A stretch of 64,000 bases of DNA from CAVSLM01 sp963728895 (GCA_963728895.1 CAVSLM010000003.1:186001-250000), one strand, 5' to 3'; shown: positions 45,334 to 55,118, counted from the stretch's first letter. Made by a program: numbers and translations. Notes: generated from the letters alone by a model not told the origin.

Positions 45334-46545
45334 ATGAAGTATGCACGCGTGTTCGCCGCACTGTTGTGCGGCTCCCTGAGTTTCAACGCCTACCCGGCCG
45401 GCCTGGCCCTCACCTCACGCGATTGTGTGGAAATCCTCAAGCGCTGGGCGGCGGACCCCAAGTCCGTCCCGAAGGCGCTGGTGGACGCCTGCCGCGACCT
45501 GCTGAGCGCCAAGGGCAAGGCCACGCCGGTGCCCAATGTCAAGCCCGCCGCGGGCCGGCGGACGGCTGCCGCAGATCCATGCGCCGGTCCCGGCGCCGCC
45601 GACTCGGTGCACTGCTGGGGCCCATGGGCCAGCCTCGCACCCGCCGCCGCGGGGAGCGCGCCCATCAGGGTTGCCGCCATCGATGATCCGCGGATCTACC
45701 CCGAGCTTGCCGAGCCGTTCGATCGCAGTGTGGTGAATCCGCCCGGGCCGCCGCCGCCCCTGGGTGCTTGCGCGCCCGGCCAGCCCTGCGGGTTCGCGAC
45801 CGTGGTGCCGGGCACCACGACCCGCGCCGATGCAGACCAGACGCGTGTGACGCGCTTCGACATGAATCCGGGAGTGACGGATTTCGTCGTCGATGCGGGT
45901 GGCAGTGATCCCATCGTTTCCAATCCGGGCATGGTGCCGGCGTTCAACGTCAACCCGCTGGGCCAGGAAAACGTGCGCTCGGAGGTGACCGTCGGGGACC
46001 AGGAATCCAAGATCATTGCCCGCGTGTATCGCGATGCCGACGGCAACATCGTCAAGTCGGCAGACATCTGGAAACATGGCAACTACGTTGCGCCCGATCT
46101 TACCAACACCCGTTCCGGTGCCTATGCGTGGGGCATCGCCAGCTCCCAGGCCACACTGGATGCGCTGAACGGTACCGGCAACGGGATCAGCGCGTCTTTT
46201 GCAGGCCCCATGTCCGTGGATCCCTCGACGCGCGGTATCATGACCGTGAATTTCGGCACCCAGCCCACATGGACCGGCAACTGGGCAAACAACGTCAGGA
46301 ACTTTTCATTCGACGCCGGTGGTGCGGTGCAGGGCGTGAATGTCGTGTCCGACCCGGCGAAGTTCAGCAGCAACGTGAACGGCAGCGCCAGCTTCGTGCA
46401 GGGCGTGCTGCTCGGTACGGCAGGCAATCAATCCGTGGCACATGCGCTCGACGTGCGCCTGAAGGACGGGACGGCCATCAAGGACGTCGGATTGCTGAAC
46501 CAGGTATCGGGGACTGCGGGCACCACCGCGGCGCCTGCGAGATAG
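45334..46545 (+). CDS. Exported protein, possible SLAM client with TbpB-like barrel
   Basis: A 403-aa exported protein with a signal peptide (about 1-22, ending YPAG). A proline-rich linker (about 85-150) leads to a C-terminal beta-rich domain (about 250-390) with repeats of the type GISASFAGPM...GIMTVNFG, then GSASFVQGVLLG and AHALDVRLKDG. That pattern recalls the 8-stranded barrel 'handle' of TbpB-like proteins, which SLAM recognises. It follows the SLAM-like gene by 214 bp on the same strand. There is no lipobox, so it would be a soluble client, as with hemophilin-type proteins. Ligand unknown; client status is an inference. Confidence 0.55.
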   Translation: MKYARVFAALLCGSLSFNAYPAGLALTSRDCVEILKRWAADPKSVPKALVDACRDLLSAKGKATPVPNVKPAAGRRTAAADPCAGPGAADSVHCWGPWASLAPAAAGSAPIRVAAIDDPRIYPELAEPFDRSVVNPPGPPPPLGACAPGQPCGFATVVPGTTTRADADQTRVTRFDMNPGVTDFVVDAGGSDPIVSNPGMVPAFNVNPLGQENVRSEVTVGDQESKIIARVYRDADGNIVKSADIWKHGNYVAPDLTNTRSGAYAWGIASSQATLDALNGTGNGISASFAGPMSVDPSTRGIMTVNFGTQPTWTGNWANNVRNFSFDAGGAVQGVNVVSDPAKFSSNVNGSASFVQGVLLGTAGNQSVAHALDVRLKDGTAIKDVGLLNQVSGTAGTTAAPAR

Positions 46546-46578
46546 GCAACGTCGTTCCCGCATCGGGGAGGAAGAATC

Positions 46579-47172
46579 ATGGGCATGAGCAGGAGTCTTG
46601 TACGCGCACTGGGCGCCGGCGTGCTGGCGCTGTTGGGTTTGCAGGCACAGGCGGTCAGCGTTCCGGGCATCTCACTGGTACCGTCGTCTCAGGCGGTGGG
46701 GATCAATCAGGCCTTCACCGTGGATGTGGTTCTGAATGCCGACGCCGCTCCGGGGAATCATCCCGGTGTCTATTGGGGCGAGATCACGATCGATTTCGAT
46801 GGCAGTCAGTTGAGCTACACCGGTTTCGATACTGCCTGGACCTTGCCCGCCCCGTACACGTCCGGGCCCGTCGAAGGCTCCGAAAATGGGAAGACCACGC
46901 GCACGGTCGGCCTGACCGACATATCTTTCGATACCACTCCTGACCAGGGCGTGATTGGAACGTTCTCGTTTCTGGCCGGCCCGACCCCGGGCATTGCTCC
47001 CATCAGCCTGGCGGATGGGAACAACCTGGGCAGCTGGGCGAATCAGACGCCGCTCAACATCGCCTTCGTTCCCGGCTTCTCTCCAACGTCCGTCACCGTC
47101 GTCCCGCTTCCCGCCGCCGCGTGGCTGATGCTCGGCGGCGTGGGTCTGCTGGGCCTGGCCCGAAGGCGCTGA
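46579..47172 (+). CDS. Cohesin-like VPLPA-CTERM exported protein
   Basis: A 197-aa exported protein with a signal peptide (about 1-25, ending AQAV) and a beta-sandwich that resembles cohesin-like domains (ISLVPSSQAVGINQAFTVDVVLNAD, cited by its core VGINQAFTVDV, then GEITIDFDGSQLSY). The C-terminal sorting signal is VVPLPAAAWLMLGGVGLLGLARRR, the VPLPA form: motif, membrane helix, arginine cluster. An exosortase elsewhere in the genome would process it. ATG 46579 and ATG 46585 (MSRSL) are both possible; the first follows GGGGAGGAAGAATC. It lies 34 bp after the exported protein gene, so the two are probably co-transcribed. Confidence 0.82.
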   Translation: MGMSRSLVRALGAGVLALLGLQAQAVSVPGISLVPSSQAVGINQAFTVDVVLNADAAPGNHPGVYWGEITIDFDGSQLSYTGFDTAWTLPAPYTSGPVEGSENGKTTRTVGLTDISFDTTPDQGVIGTFSFLAGPTPGIAPISLADGNNLGSWANQTPLNIAFVPGFSPTSVTVVPLPAAAWLMLGGVGLLGLARRR

Positions 47173-47207
47173 CCGGGTGTACGTGGCGCGCCCCACTCAC
47201 GCGGACA

Positions 47208-48515
47208 ATGCGGCGTGCCAAGCAAACCGTTCTGGTGCTGCTGGGTGCGCTCTTCGCCAGCCGTGTGACGTGCGCGGATCCGCCGACCCACGTCATCGAG
47301 CCCGCGCTTTCGCAGCGGCAGTCCGCCGCCCCGGCTTCGGAATACGCGCTTCCCGATGCCCGCCTGCAGCCGGCGGTCGCTGATCCCGATTGGCACATTC
47401 CCCATGCCGGGGGTGTGGACGCCGCCGAACTGCGGGCGGCACATCCCGACTATGTGCGCCTGGAGCAGGTGCTCGCGCGCTATCGAACCATCGCCAGGGC
47501 CGGTGGCTGGCCGCGGATTCCTCCGGGACCGGAGCTACAGGCCGGCATGCGGGACGAGCGGGTCATGGCGCTGCGGAACCACCTGCGGATCACGGGCGAC
47601 TACGATGCCGAGATGCAGGCCGATCCCTACTATTTCGATGCCGCCGTCGATGCGGCGCTGCGGCACTTCCAGACGCGGCATGGACTGCTTGCGGATGGAC
47701 TGCTGGAGGAAGAGACCCGCGCCGAGCTGAACGTTCCCGTGCAGGATCGCATCCGGCAGATTGCCATCGCACTGCAGCGTTGGCATTGGCTGCCTCGCAA
47801 CCTGGGAGAGCGCTATGTGTGGGTGAACTTGCCTGCAGCCGGGCTCGCCGTTGTCGAACACGGCAAGCCCGCCCTGCACATGCGCGCCATCGTCGGGCGC
47901 CCCTATCGCGCCACGCCGAGCTTCGCCGGTACGATCCGGCGCATCGTCTTCAACCCCACCTGGACGGTGCCGCGCACGGTCGCCGTCGAGGACCTCCTGC
48001 CGCAGCAGCGCAATGATCCGCAGTTCCTCGCCCGCAAGCACATTCGCGTTTTCGACGTGCGCGGGGCCGAGCCCCGGGAAGTCTCCCCGATGCGCCTTGC
48101 CGACGCCGGAGTGGGCACCGATTACTTCCCTTACCGTTTGCGCCAGGATGCCGGGCCGGACAACAGCCTCGGGCGCATCAAGTTCGAGCTCGACAATCCT
48201 TTCGACATCTATCTTCACGATACGCCCGCAACCCCGCTGTTCGTGCTCCCGGGGCGCGCCTTCAGCTCGGGCTGCGTGCGGGTGGAGAGTCCCGTTGCGC
48301 TGGCGCAATACCTGCTGGCACACGATGGCTCTGACGCCCCCATCGACGTGAGCTCGCGCATCGAGCGTTCCGACACCAGCACGGTGGTGCTGCGCACACC
48401 GGTACCCATCTACTTCGTCTACCTGACCACCTGGGTGGAGGCCGACGGAACCGTGAGCTTCCGCCCCGACCTCTACGGTCGTGACCGGCGGCTGTTGCAG
48501 GTGTGGGGTAGATAG
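47208..48515 (+). CDS. L,D-transpeptidase (YcbB/LdtD-like)
   Basis: A 435-aa periplasmic enzyme that makes 3-3 cross-links in peptidoglycan or attaches proteins to it. A signal peptide (about 1-22) precedes a peptidoglycan-binding domain (about 110-165, DAALRHFQTRHGLLADGLL) and a YkuD catalytic domain. The catalytic cysteine is C356 in SSGCVRVE, with the histidine in DIYLHDTPA upstream. The ATG 47208 is the first in-frame start after the CTERM gene's end; an upstream frame overlaps that gene and is discarded. It is 35 bp after the VPLPA-CTERM gene. Confidence 0.93.
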   Translation: MRRAKQTVLVLLGALFASRVTCADPPTHVIEPALSQRQSAAPASEYALPDARLQPAVADPDWHIPHAGGVDAAELRAAHPDYVRLEQVLARYRTIARAGGWPRIPPGPELQAGMRDERVMALRNHLRITGDYDAEMQADPYYFDAAVDAALRHFQTRHGLLADGLLEEETRAELNVPVQDRIRQIAIALQRWHWLPRNLGERYVWVNLPAAGLAVVEHGKPALHMRAIVGRPYRATPSFAGTIRRIVFNPTWTVPRTVAVEDLLPQQRNDPQFLARKHIRVFDVRGAEPREVSPMRLADAGVGTDYFPYRLRQDAGPDNSLGRIKFELDNPFDIYLHDTPATPLFVLPGRAFSSGCVRVESPVALAQYLLAHDGSDAPIDVSSRIERSDTSTVVLRTPVPIYFVYLTTWVEADGTVSFRPDLYGRDRRLLQVWGR

Positions 48516-48590
48516 AAGACCGCCGCTCCCTAGCAGAACCGGACGTGGGTCCCGGTTCAGCTTTGCCTCATCGATGTTACGAGTTTCGGG

Positions 48591-49418
48591 CTACGCTCGC
48601 TCCTGTCCGTACGCTGTATCTTTGCCACGCGCTTCGGGTTTCGCTACGTTACCGGAGCCCGCGCCCTTTTCGAACAGGTGATTCGCCCCGACCCGATCCA
48701 CCAAGCGGAATCCCGCACTCTCCAGCAGCCGGATCGATGCCTCGCGATTCGGATTACTCGACCATATCTCGACGAAAACCCGCGCCCTCTCCAACTGGTG
48801 CAGCGTGTACTCCATGCCTTTCAGGACCGCGTATTCATGGCCTTCGACGTCGATCTTGATGAAGCGGATTGTGCTAACAGGATCTGTGAACTCATCATCA
48901 AAGCGCCGGGTGGGTACTTCGAAATCACCATTCTCGCGTATCGTGCCCTTTCCGGATTCTGTCACTGATGCAGACATGCGGGCGATACCGTCGTCTTCCG
49001 AAAGCGCTACGCAGCGTACGCGATAGACCGGCGGCGAATTCATGGCGAGATTGAGCTCAAGCGTGCGGGCGACACGCGGATTCGGCTCGTAACAGACCGC
49101 TCCCTCGTAGCCGTACCTGCGCATCGCGAGAACCGTGTAGAAGCCGACATTCGCCCCCACGTCGACGAAGAGGCCATCGTTGTCGAATGCGAGCCACCGG
49201 TGCAGGCCGCTTTCGTAGTTCGGGCTCGACTTCTCCAGCGAATCGTCGCAGCTGACCAGAAAGCGGCCGACTTTGTTGGCGATAATCATGCGTCGCTTCG
49301 ATCGCCATTGAACGTCGAGCCGGCGCATGAGCTTCCACCAAAGAAGCACGGGGCGCGAACCACCCGACTCGACGCGATGACCGAAGGAGTACAGCAACAA
49401 CTTGGAGATCGCCGACAT
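48591..49418 (-). CDS. FkbM family methyltransferase
   Basis: A 275-aa SAM-dependent methyltransferase of the FkbM family. The SAM loop is FVDVGANVGFYTVLAM; further motifs are CYEPNPRVARTLELN and IRFIKIDVEGHEYAVLKG, the strong FkbM signature. The family modifies sugars or other small molecules on exported polymers. The start is ATG 49418 (MSAISKLLL). The base composition is a little lower in GC than its neighbours. It is convergent with the L,D-transpeptidase gene and seems to be alone in its unit. Confidence 0.88.
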   Translation of the reverse strand: MSAISKLLLYSFGHRVESGGSRPVLLWWKLMRRLDVQWRSKRRMIIANKVGRFLVSCDDSLEKSSPNYESGLHRWLAFDNDGLFVDVGANVGFYTVLAMRRYGYEGAVCYEPNPRVARTLELNLAMNSPPVYRVRCVALSEDDGIARMSASVTESGKGTIRENGDFEVPTRRFDDEFTDPVSTIRFIKIDVEGHEYAVLKGMEYTLHQLERARVFVEIWSSNPNREASIRLLESAGFRLVDRVGANHLFEKGAGSGNVAKPEARGKDTAYGQERA

Positions 49419-49716
49419 GGAATTCTTTCGCGCCCCTTCGTTTTGTGCAAGCGAATTCACGGTACCACTCAACGACCATGACCACAAGAATAGCGACGCG
49501 TTGAGATGCAAAGCTTTTCCGCGGCACGATGCGGGCAGTCGGCAGCTGCGGGAGTTCGGAGTCAGTGTGGCTCGGCGATGCCGCGTACTTGGGTGAGTTT
49601 GACTCCCGTGAACCATGACCGTACGTCAGAGCGGCAAGCTCGCGTGGGTACGGCGCATTCGGTAGGGCGATCCGATCCGGGATCGCGTACGGCGCCGCCG
49701 CCGCGGCCGGTCTATA
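49419..49716. other. Intergenic region upstream of the FkbM gene
   Basis: About 300 bp with no supported gene; the FkbM frame stays open into it without homology. It probably holds the FkbM promoter (on the minus strand), but no hexamer pair is clear. Repeat copy C begins at its right edge. Confidence 0.4.
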
Positions 49717-49851
49717 CTAGCCCGGAAATCTCACCAGCCGGCCAGCGGCTGGCCGGAAAGTGAATGAACCGCGGGGAAGATCTGGCATGCTTCACGTTTG
49801 CCGAACGACGGTTCACGCTGCCGGCCTATCCCGGTGAGATTTCCGGGCTAG
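49717..49851 (+). repeat. Inverted-end intergenic repeat, copy C (best ends)
   Basis: A 135-bp copy with perfect 19-bp inverted ends: CTAGCCCGGAAATCTCACC and GGTGAGATTTCCGGGCTAG. Just inside the left end CCGGCCAGC and GCTGGCCGG form a near-palindrome. The core has GGAAAGTGAATG, GAAGATCTGGCATGCTTC and CGGCCTATCCCGG, shared with copies A and D. It lacks the section with the UACG-loop hairpin found in B and D. It lies 31 bp before sixA. Confidence 0.9.
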
Positions 49852-49882
49852 CCGCTCGCGCCACCGCGACGGGAGGTCAGGA

Positions 49883-50389
49883 ATGCAGGTGCTCGTCATC
49901 CGTCATGGCCGCGCCGGCGAGCGCGCGGCCTTTGCCGCGACCGGGGAGTCCGACGATCTGCGACCGCTCACGGCGCAGGGACGCAGCAGAACGAAAGAGG
50001 CGGCCGCGGGACTCGCGCGCCAGGTGGAGGAAATCGACGCCCTGGTGACAAGCCCATTGGTGCGTGCCGCGCAGACGGCCGAGATCGTTGCGCAAGCCTA
50101 CCCGGCAGTGCACCTGGAGGAGTTGCCTGCGCTGGCGCCGGGAGGTAGCCCGGAACGCGTGGCGGAATGGCTGCAGGAACAGCCGCCGGATGCCTGCGTG
50201 GCACTGGTCGGCCACGAGCCCGACCTCAGCACGCTGGTGAGCTGGTTGATGACCGGGAAGAAGCGTCCGTGCGTGGTTCTCAAGAAGGGTGCCGCCGCCC
50301 TGCTGGAGGTGCCGCATCCGGTGCGCAGCGGGACTGCGACCTTGTTGTGGCTGCTTGGCGCCCGGCAGCTGGGCGCGCTGGGCTCCTGA
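49883..50389 (+). CDS. sixA: SixA, phosphohistidine phosphatase
   Basis: A 168-aa phosphatase of the histidine phosphatase (phosphoglycerate mutase-like) superfamily. Catalytic H8 lies in VIRHGRAG; the other residues are in TSPLVRAAQTAEI and ALVGHEPDLS. SixA removes phosphate from histidine phosphotransfer domains; in E. coli it acts on the nitrogen-related PTS. The start ATG follows GGGAGGTCAGGA, a strong ribosome binding site. It is followed by a convergent small gene. Confidence 0.9.
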   Translation: MQVLVIRHGRAGERAAFAATGESDDLRPLTAQGRSRTKEAAAGLARQVEEIDALVTSPLVRAAQTAEIVAQAYPAVHLEELPALAPGGSPERVAEWLQEQPPDACVALVGHEPDLSTLVSWLMTGKKRPCVVLKKGAAALLEVPHPVRSGTATLLWLLGARQLGALGS

Positions 50390-50398
50390 TCCTGGCGC

Positions 50399-50608
50399 TC
50401 AGCGCGACCGGTGGCGCAGCCGGTCGAGAGAATGCCGGCGCTGTTGCAGCAGGGAGGTGTAGCTGCGCGCCAGCGACTTCTCGTAGGCGCAGTCGCCCGA
50501 CCAGCCGATGGCGTTGAGCCGTGCCTCGAAGTAGGCGATGTCATGCAGCAGCCGGCTTTCGCTGGCCGCTGCGTCCGGGCCGTCAATTACGTCACTCACG
50601 TGTTTCAT
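50399..50608 (-). CDS. Small protein of unknown function
   Basis: A 69-aa protein (MKHVSDVIDGPDAAASESRL...) with a helical core LLHDIAYFEARLNAIG, then GDCAYEKSLARSYTSLLQQRR. It looks like a conserved short helical family (I have the impression of similar proteins with GDCAYEKxL), but I cannot name it. No membrane or signal segment. It is convergent with sixA and divergent from hrpA. Confidence 0.6.
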   Translation of the reverse strand: MKHVSDVIDGPDAAASESRLLHDIAYFEARLNAIGWSGDCAYEKSLARSYTSLLQQRRHSLDRLRHRSR

Positions 50609-50776
50609 TCCGTTCGCTCGCTCTTCGGGTTTCCGTGGTGAGAGTACGCACGGAACATGATAGTAATGTTACAGCAGGATGTTGCAACCGAATTTGCAGG
50701 TGAACTATCGGCTCGGTCGGCCGCGGGTTGAACTCCGCCATCGGGAGCATTGCGGATCGCATGCCCGACGGTCGCG

Positions 50777-53700
50777 ATGCAACTCGCCGCGATTCGTGTT
50801 GCTACGGTGACCGGCGCCGAGCTGCAGCACCTGCAGGCCGCACTCGAGATGTGCATGGCCTGCGACCGGGTGCGTCTCGAGCGGCGGCTGCGCGCATTGG
50901 CCCGCGTACCAGGCACGGTCCGCGGCGAAGAGCTCGCGCGCCTTGCCCGCGCGATCGAGGCCTCGATATCGCGGCGCGCGCGGCGCGCGGCGCGCCTGCC
51001 GGTCCCGAGCTTTCCGGAGCACCTGCCGATCGTTGCCCATCGCGACGACATCGCCCGCGCCCTGAAGGCGCATCAAGTGATCGTGGTGTGCGGAGAAACG
51101 GGGTCGGGCAAGACCACCCAGCTCCCGAAGATCGCCCTGACGCTGGGGCGCGGTGCGGCCGGCCTGATCGGCCACACCCAGCCGCGGCGTATCGCTGCGC
51201 GCAGCGTCGCGGCACGCCTGGCTCAGGAGCTCGGAAGCCCACTCGGCGCCGGCGTGGGTTATCAGGTGCGGTTCGCCGATCAGGTCTCGCCCGACACCTG
51301 CGTCAAGGTGATGACCGACGGTATTCTGCTCGCCGAGACCCAGGGCGACCGCCTGCTCGCGCGCTACGACACCCTGATCCTCGATGAGGCCCACGAGCGC
51401 AACCTCAACATCGATTTCCTGCTCGGCTATCTCAAGCGCCTGTTGCCGCGCCGGCCCGACCTCAAGGTGATTGTCACCTCCGCCACCATCGATCCCGAGC
51501 GCTTCTCCCGTCACTTCGGGGGGGCACCGGTGATCGCGGTCTCCGGGCGCAGCTATCCGGTGCAGGTACGCTACCGCCCGCCGGAAGGGCAGGACGAGGA
51601 GCAGCGGGACTGCGACCGTCAGCGCGCCTTGCTCGAGGCGGTGGACGAGGCCGCGCGGCTCGGTCCGGGCGACGTACTGGTGTTTCTCAGCGGCGAGCGC
51701 GAGATCCGCGAAACTGCCGAAGCGCTGCGCAAGCACCATCCTGGCGGAACCGAGATCCTGCCGCTCTATGCACGCCTCTCCGCCGCCGAGCAGGCGCGGG
51801 TGTTCCAGAGCCACGTCGGGCGGCGCATCGTGCTCTCCACCAACGTGGCGGAAACCTCGCTCACGGTGCCGGGCATCCATTACGTGATCGATGCGGGCTT
51901 CGCACGCATAAGCCGGTACAGCTACCGCACCAAGGTGCAGCGTCTGCCCATCGAGAAGATCTCCCAGGCCTCGGCCGAGCAGCGCAAGGGCCGCTGCGGG
52001 CGCATCGCGCCCGGTGTGTGTTTCCGGCTCTACACGGAGGAGGACTTCCGGCAGCGGGCGCTCTACACCGAACCGGAAATCCTGCGCACCAATCTCGCAG
52101 CAGTGATCCTGCAGATGCGCGCCTTGAACCTGGGGGATGTGCGCGACTTCCCGTTCGTCGATGCGCCGGATGCGCGCTACGTAAACGACGGCTTCAAGCT
52201 GTTGCACGAGCTGGGCGCCCTGGACGCTCAGCGCGCGCTGACGGCCATCGGTCGCGAGCTGGCACGCCTGCCGCTCGATCCGCGCGTCGGGCGCATGGTG
52301 CTCGCGGCGCGCGATGGCGGCTGCCTCGCCGAAGTGCTGGTGATCGCGGCCGCCCTGTCCGTGCAGGACCCGCGCGAGCGCCCCCAGGACCGCCAGCAGG
52401 CGGCCGACGAACGTCACCGCGTGTTTCAGGACCCTCGCTCCGATTTTCTGGGTTATCTCAATCTGTGGCGTGCCTATCACGAGCAGGCTCGGCACCTGTC
52501 GCGCAACAAGCTGCGCGGCTGGTGTCGCGAGCATTTTCTGTCCTATATGCGCATGCGGGAGTGGCACGACATTCACCAGCAGCTGCTGGGACTGATCAAG
52601 GACATGGGCATGCGCCCCAACGAGATGGAAGCCGGGTATGATGCGATCCACCGCGCGCTGCTTGCGGGCCTGTTCGGCAACATCGCGCACAAGACACAGG
52701 GGCCCGAGTACCTCGGGGCGCGCGGTGTCAAGCTCATGCTCTTCCCAGGATCCGCACTGGCGGCCAAGGGCGCGCCATGGGTCGTCGCCGCGGAACTGGT
52801 GGAGACCTCGCGCAGCTTCCTGCGTACCGTGGCACGCATCGACCCCGGTTGGGTCGAGTCGTTGGCGGCACACCTGGTGAAGCGCAGCTATGTGGAGCCG
52901 CACTGGGAGAAGCGCAGCGCACAGGTGGCGGCGCTGGAGACCGTCAGTCTGTACGGGCTGGTGCTGGTGGCGGGTCGCAAGGTGAACTACGGTCCCATCG
53001 ACCCCGCGGTGGCGCGCGAGCTGTTCATACGCGCGGCGCTGGTGGCGCAGGACTACGATACGCGAGCGCCGTTCCAGCAGCATAACCGCCGCCTGATCGT
53101 CGAGTTGGAAGAGCTGGAGGCCAAGTCACGGCGGCGTGACGTGCTGGTGGACGAACAGACCTTGTTCGAGTTCTTCGATGCAAGAGTACCCGCCGACATC
53201 TACAGCGGGGCGCGCTTCGAGCGCTGGCGGCAGGATGCGGAGCGCAGCGAGCCGCGGCTGCTGTTCCTCACCCGTGAGGACCTCATGCGCAAGGGAGCGC
53301 CCAGCCTGTACGCCGACGATTTCCCGCCCACGCTGTCGCTGGGCGGAGCGAATTTCCCGTTGCGGTATCATTTCGAGCCAGGAAGTGCCGAGGACGGCGT
53401 CACCATGACGGTGCCGGCCCCGGCGCTCAATCAGCTTGACGCGCAATGCCTGGAATGGCTGGTCCCCGGGTTGCTGCGGGAGAAGATCGCCGCGCTGCTC
53501 CGGTCGCTGCCCAAGGACCTGCGCCGGCACTTCGTACCCGCCCAGCAGTTCGCCGACGCCTGCGCGCAGGCGGTGCGCTACGGTGCGGGCTCGCTCACCG
53601 CAGCGCTCGCCGCGGAGCTCGAGCGCATGACCGGCATCCGCATTCCCGCCGACGCCTGGCAGGTCGAGAAGCTGCCGCAGCATCTGTGCCTCAACGTCCG

Positions 53701-54742
53701 GGTGGTGGACGATCGCGGCCGGTTGCTCGCGGCTGGCCGCGATCTGCACACCTTGCAGGCGCAGCTCGGAGCACAGGCGCGCCGGAGCTTCGAGCGCACC
53801 GCCGCCGAAGCGCACCCGCCTTCCGGGCACACCGATTGGGACTTCGGAACGCTCGCGGAACGCGTCGAGCTGCAACGCGGCGGCGCCATGCTGCAGGGCT
53901 ATCCGGGGTTGGTGGATCGGCGCGACGCGGTGGGCATGCAGCTGTTCGACACCGCGGCTGCGGCGAGCGCTTCGACCCGCTGCGGGCTGCGGCGCCTGTT
54001 CATGCTGCAGCTCGCGCCGACCGTCAAGTACCTGCGCAAGCACCTCCCGCACGCGGCGTCCCTGTGCCTGCAATACGCCGCGCTGCCGGAGCCGCCCTGG
54101 CGCTCTGCGGCAACGCCCGCGGGCGGCTGCGAAGCGTTGCGCGAACAGCTGGTCGGAGCGGGCATCGATACGGTGTTCGTGCAGGGTGCGCGCATCGCCG
54201 ACCGCGAGCAGTTCCAGGCGCGGCTCCAGGCAGGAAAGCCGCAGCTCGTGAGCGCAGTCAACGCGGTGTGCGAGCGCGTGCACGAAGTCCAGCAGACCTA
54301 TGCGGAAGTCGCACGTGCATTGCACTCCGCCAGTGCCGGCGCAGAGCGTGCGCGCAGCGTGGCAGATCTGCGCGAGCAGCTGAGCCATCTCGTCTATCGC
54401 GGATTCGTCGCCGACACGCCACCGCAACGCCTGGCCCATCTGCCCCGTTATCTCAAAGGCATGCTGCTGCGGATTGCCAGGCTCGCAGATGCACCGGCCA
54501 GGGACCGCCAACGCCTGGCAGAAATCGCGCCCCTGTGGCGCGCCTGCGTGGACCGTCTGAGCGTTTTGCGCGCCGCGGGACAGGAGGACGCGGCGCTCGA
54601 GGACTATCGCTGGATGCTCGAGGAGCTTCGCGTCTCGCTGTTCGCACAGGAGCTGAAGACTGCCGTTCCGGTCTCGCCGCAGCGCCTGCGGCGCCGGTGG
54701 GACGAGCTGGTGCAGAACGATCCTCGCCACGCCGCGCGGTAA
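50777..54742 (+). CDS. hrpA: HrpA, ATP-dependent DEAH-box RNA helicase
   Basis: A 1321-aa DEAH-box helicase, the usual HrpA length. Motif I is GETGSGKTTQ (about residue 107), motif II is DEAHERNLNID (about 202), motif III is TSATID, and the C-terminal helicase motif NVAETSLTVPGIHYVID is typical. The long C-terminal region with the OB-fold and DUF3418 portion (FEFFDARVPADIYSGARFE, LRYHFEPGS-like) follows. In E. coli it resolves stalled ribosomes. ATG 50777 is used; a TTG at 50750 has GGGAG too close to the start. Confidence 0.95.
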   Translation: MQLAAIRVATVTGAELQHLQAALEMCMACDRVRLERRLRALARVPGTVRGEELARLARAIEASISRRARRAARLPVPSFPEHLPIVAHRDDIARALKAHQVIVVCGETGSGKTTQLPKIALTLGRGAAGLIGHTQPRRIAARSVAARLAQELGSPLGAGVGYQVRFADQVSPDTCVKVMTDGILLAETQGDRLLARYDTLILDEAHERNLNIDFLLGYLKRLLPRRPDLKVIVTSATIDPERFSRHFGGAPVIAVSGRSYPVQVRYRPPEGQDEEQRDCDRQRALLEAVDEAARLGPGDVLVFLSGEREIRETAEALRKHHPGGTEILPLYARLSAAEQARVFQSHVGRRIVLSTNVAETSLTVPGIHYVIDAGFARISRYSYRTKVQRLPIEKISQASAEQRKGRCGRIAPGVCFRLYTEEDFRQRALYTEPEILRTNLAAVILQMRALNLGDVRDFPFVDAPDARYVNDGFKLLHELGALDAQRALTAIGRELARLPLDPRVGRMVLAARDGGCLAEVLVIAAALSVQDPRERPQDRQQAADERHRVFQDPRSDFLGYLNLWRAYHEQARHLSRNKLRGWCREHFLSYMRMREWHDIHQQLLGLIKDMGMRPNEMEAGYDAIHRALLAGLFGNIAHKTQGPEYLGARGVKLMLFPGSALAAKGAPWVVAAELVETSRSFLRTVARIDPGWVESLAAHLVKRSYVEPHWEKRSAQVAALETVSLYGLVLVAGRKVNYGPIDPAVARELFIRAALVAQDYDTRAPFQQHNRRLIVELEELEAKSRRRDVLVDEQTLFEFFDARVPADIYSGARFERWRQDAERSEPRLLFLTREDLMRKGAPSLYADDFPPTLSLGGANFPLRYHFEPGSAEDGVTMTVPAPALNQLDAQCLEWLVPGLLREKIAALLRSLPKDLRRHFVPAQQFADACAQAVRYGAGSLTAALAAELERMTGIRIPADAWQVEKLPQHLCLNVRVVDDRGRLLAAGRDLHTLQAQLGAQARRSFERTAAEAHPPSGHTDWDFGTLAERVELQRGGAMLQGYPGLVDRRDAVGMQLFDTAAAASASTRCGLRRLFMLQLAPTVKYLRKHLPHAASLCLQYAALPEPPWRSAATPAGGCEALREQLVGAGIDTVFVQGARIADREQFQARLQAGKPQLVSAVNAVCERVHEVQQTYAEVARALHSASAGAERARSVADLREQLSHLVYRGFVADTPPQRLAHLPRYLKGMLLRIARLADAPARDRQRLAEIAPLWRACVDRLSVLRAAGQEDAALEDYRWMLEELRVSLFAQELKTAVPVSPQRLRRRWDELVQNDPRHAAR

Positions 54743-54993
54743 TGCGACTCGCCAGCCGGCCAGCGGCTGGCGAGCAAGTACATGGATAGCAGGAAAGATC
54801 TGACATGCTTCGCGATCCGCGAACCATGACACTGTTTACGCCACCGGCCTATCCCGGTTCTGGCGGTTTCTCGCTGGTCCTGGCTTGTCTTCACTCAACA
54901 GGTAGCTACGGCTACCTCGTTCGCTCCAGAGCGGCGCCAGGACACACGAGCCCTGCGCCGGCAGCCGGGATCCCGATGAGTTATGCGGGCTAG
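54743..54993 (+). repeat. Inverted-end intergenic repeat, copy D
   Basis: A 251-bp copy that begins directly after the hrpA stop. Its left end is diverged, but it keeps CGGCCTATCCCGGTTCTGGCGG, GAAAGATCTGACATGCTTC and GTTCGCTCCAGAGCGGCGCC. The right end, GATGAGTTATGCGGGCTAG, is degraded. At 54901-54916 GGTAGC-TACG-GCTACC forms a perfect hairpin with a TACG loop. At 54748-54774 CTCGCCAGCC and GGCTGGCGAG form a 10-bp stem with a 7-base loop, which could end hrpA transcription without a T-run. Confidence 0.8.
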
Positions 54994-55118
54994 CGCACAG
55001 CCGCGCCCGCCGTTCCGAAACCGGGGATGCGCAATGCTATAGTGCGCGAGTCCGCACGCGGCCCCACGCCGGCCGCGGCGGCTCGTTTGTGCTCGAACAC
55101 GACGCGGAGAACCGGTAC

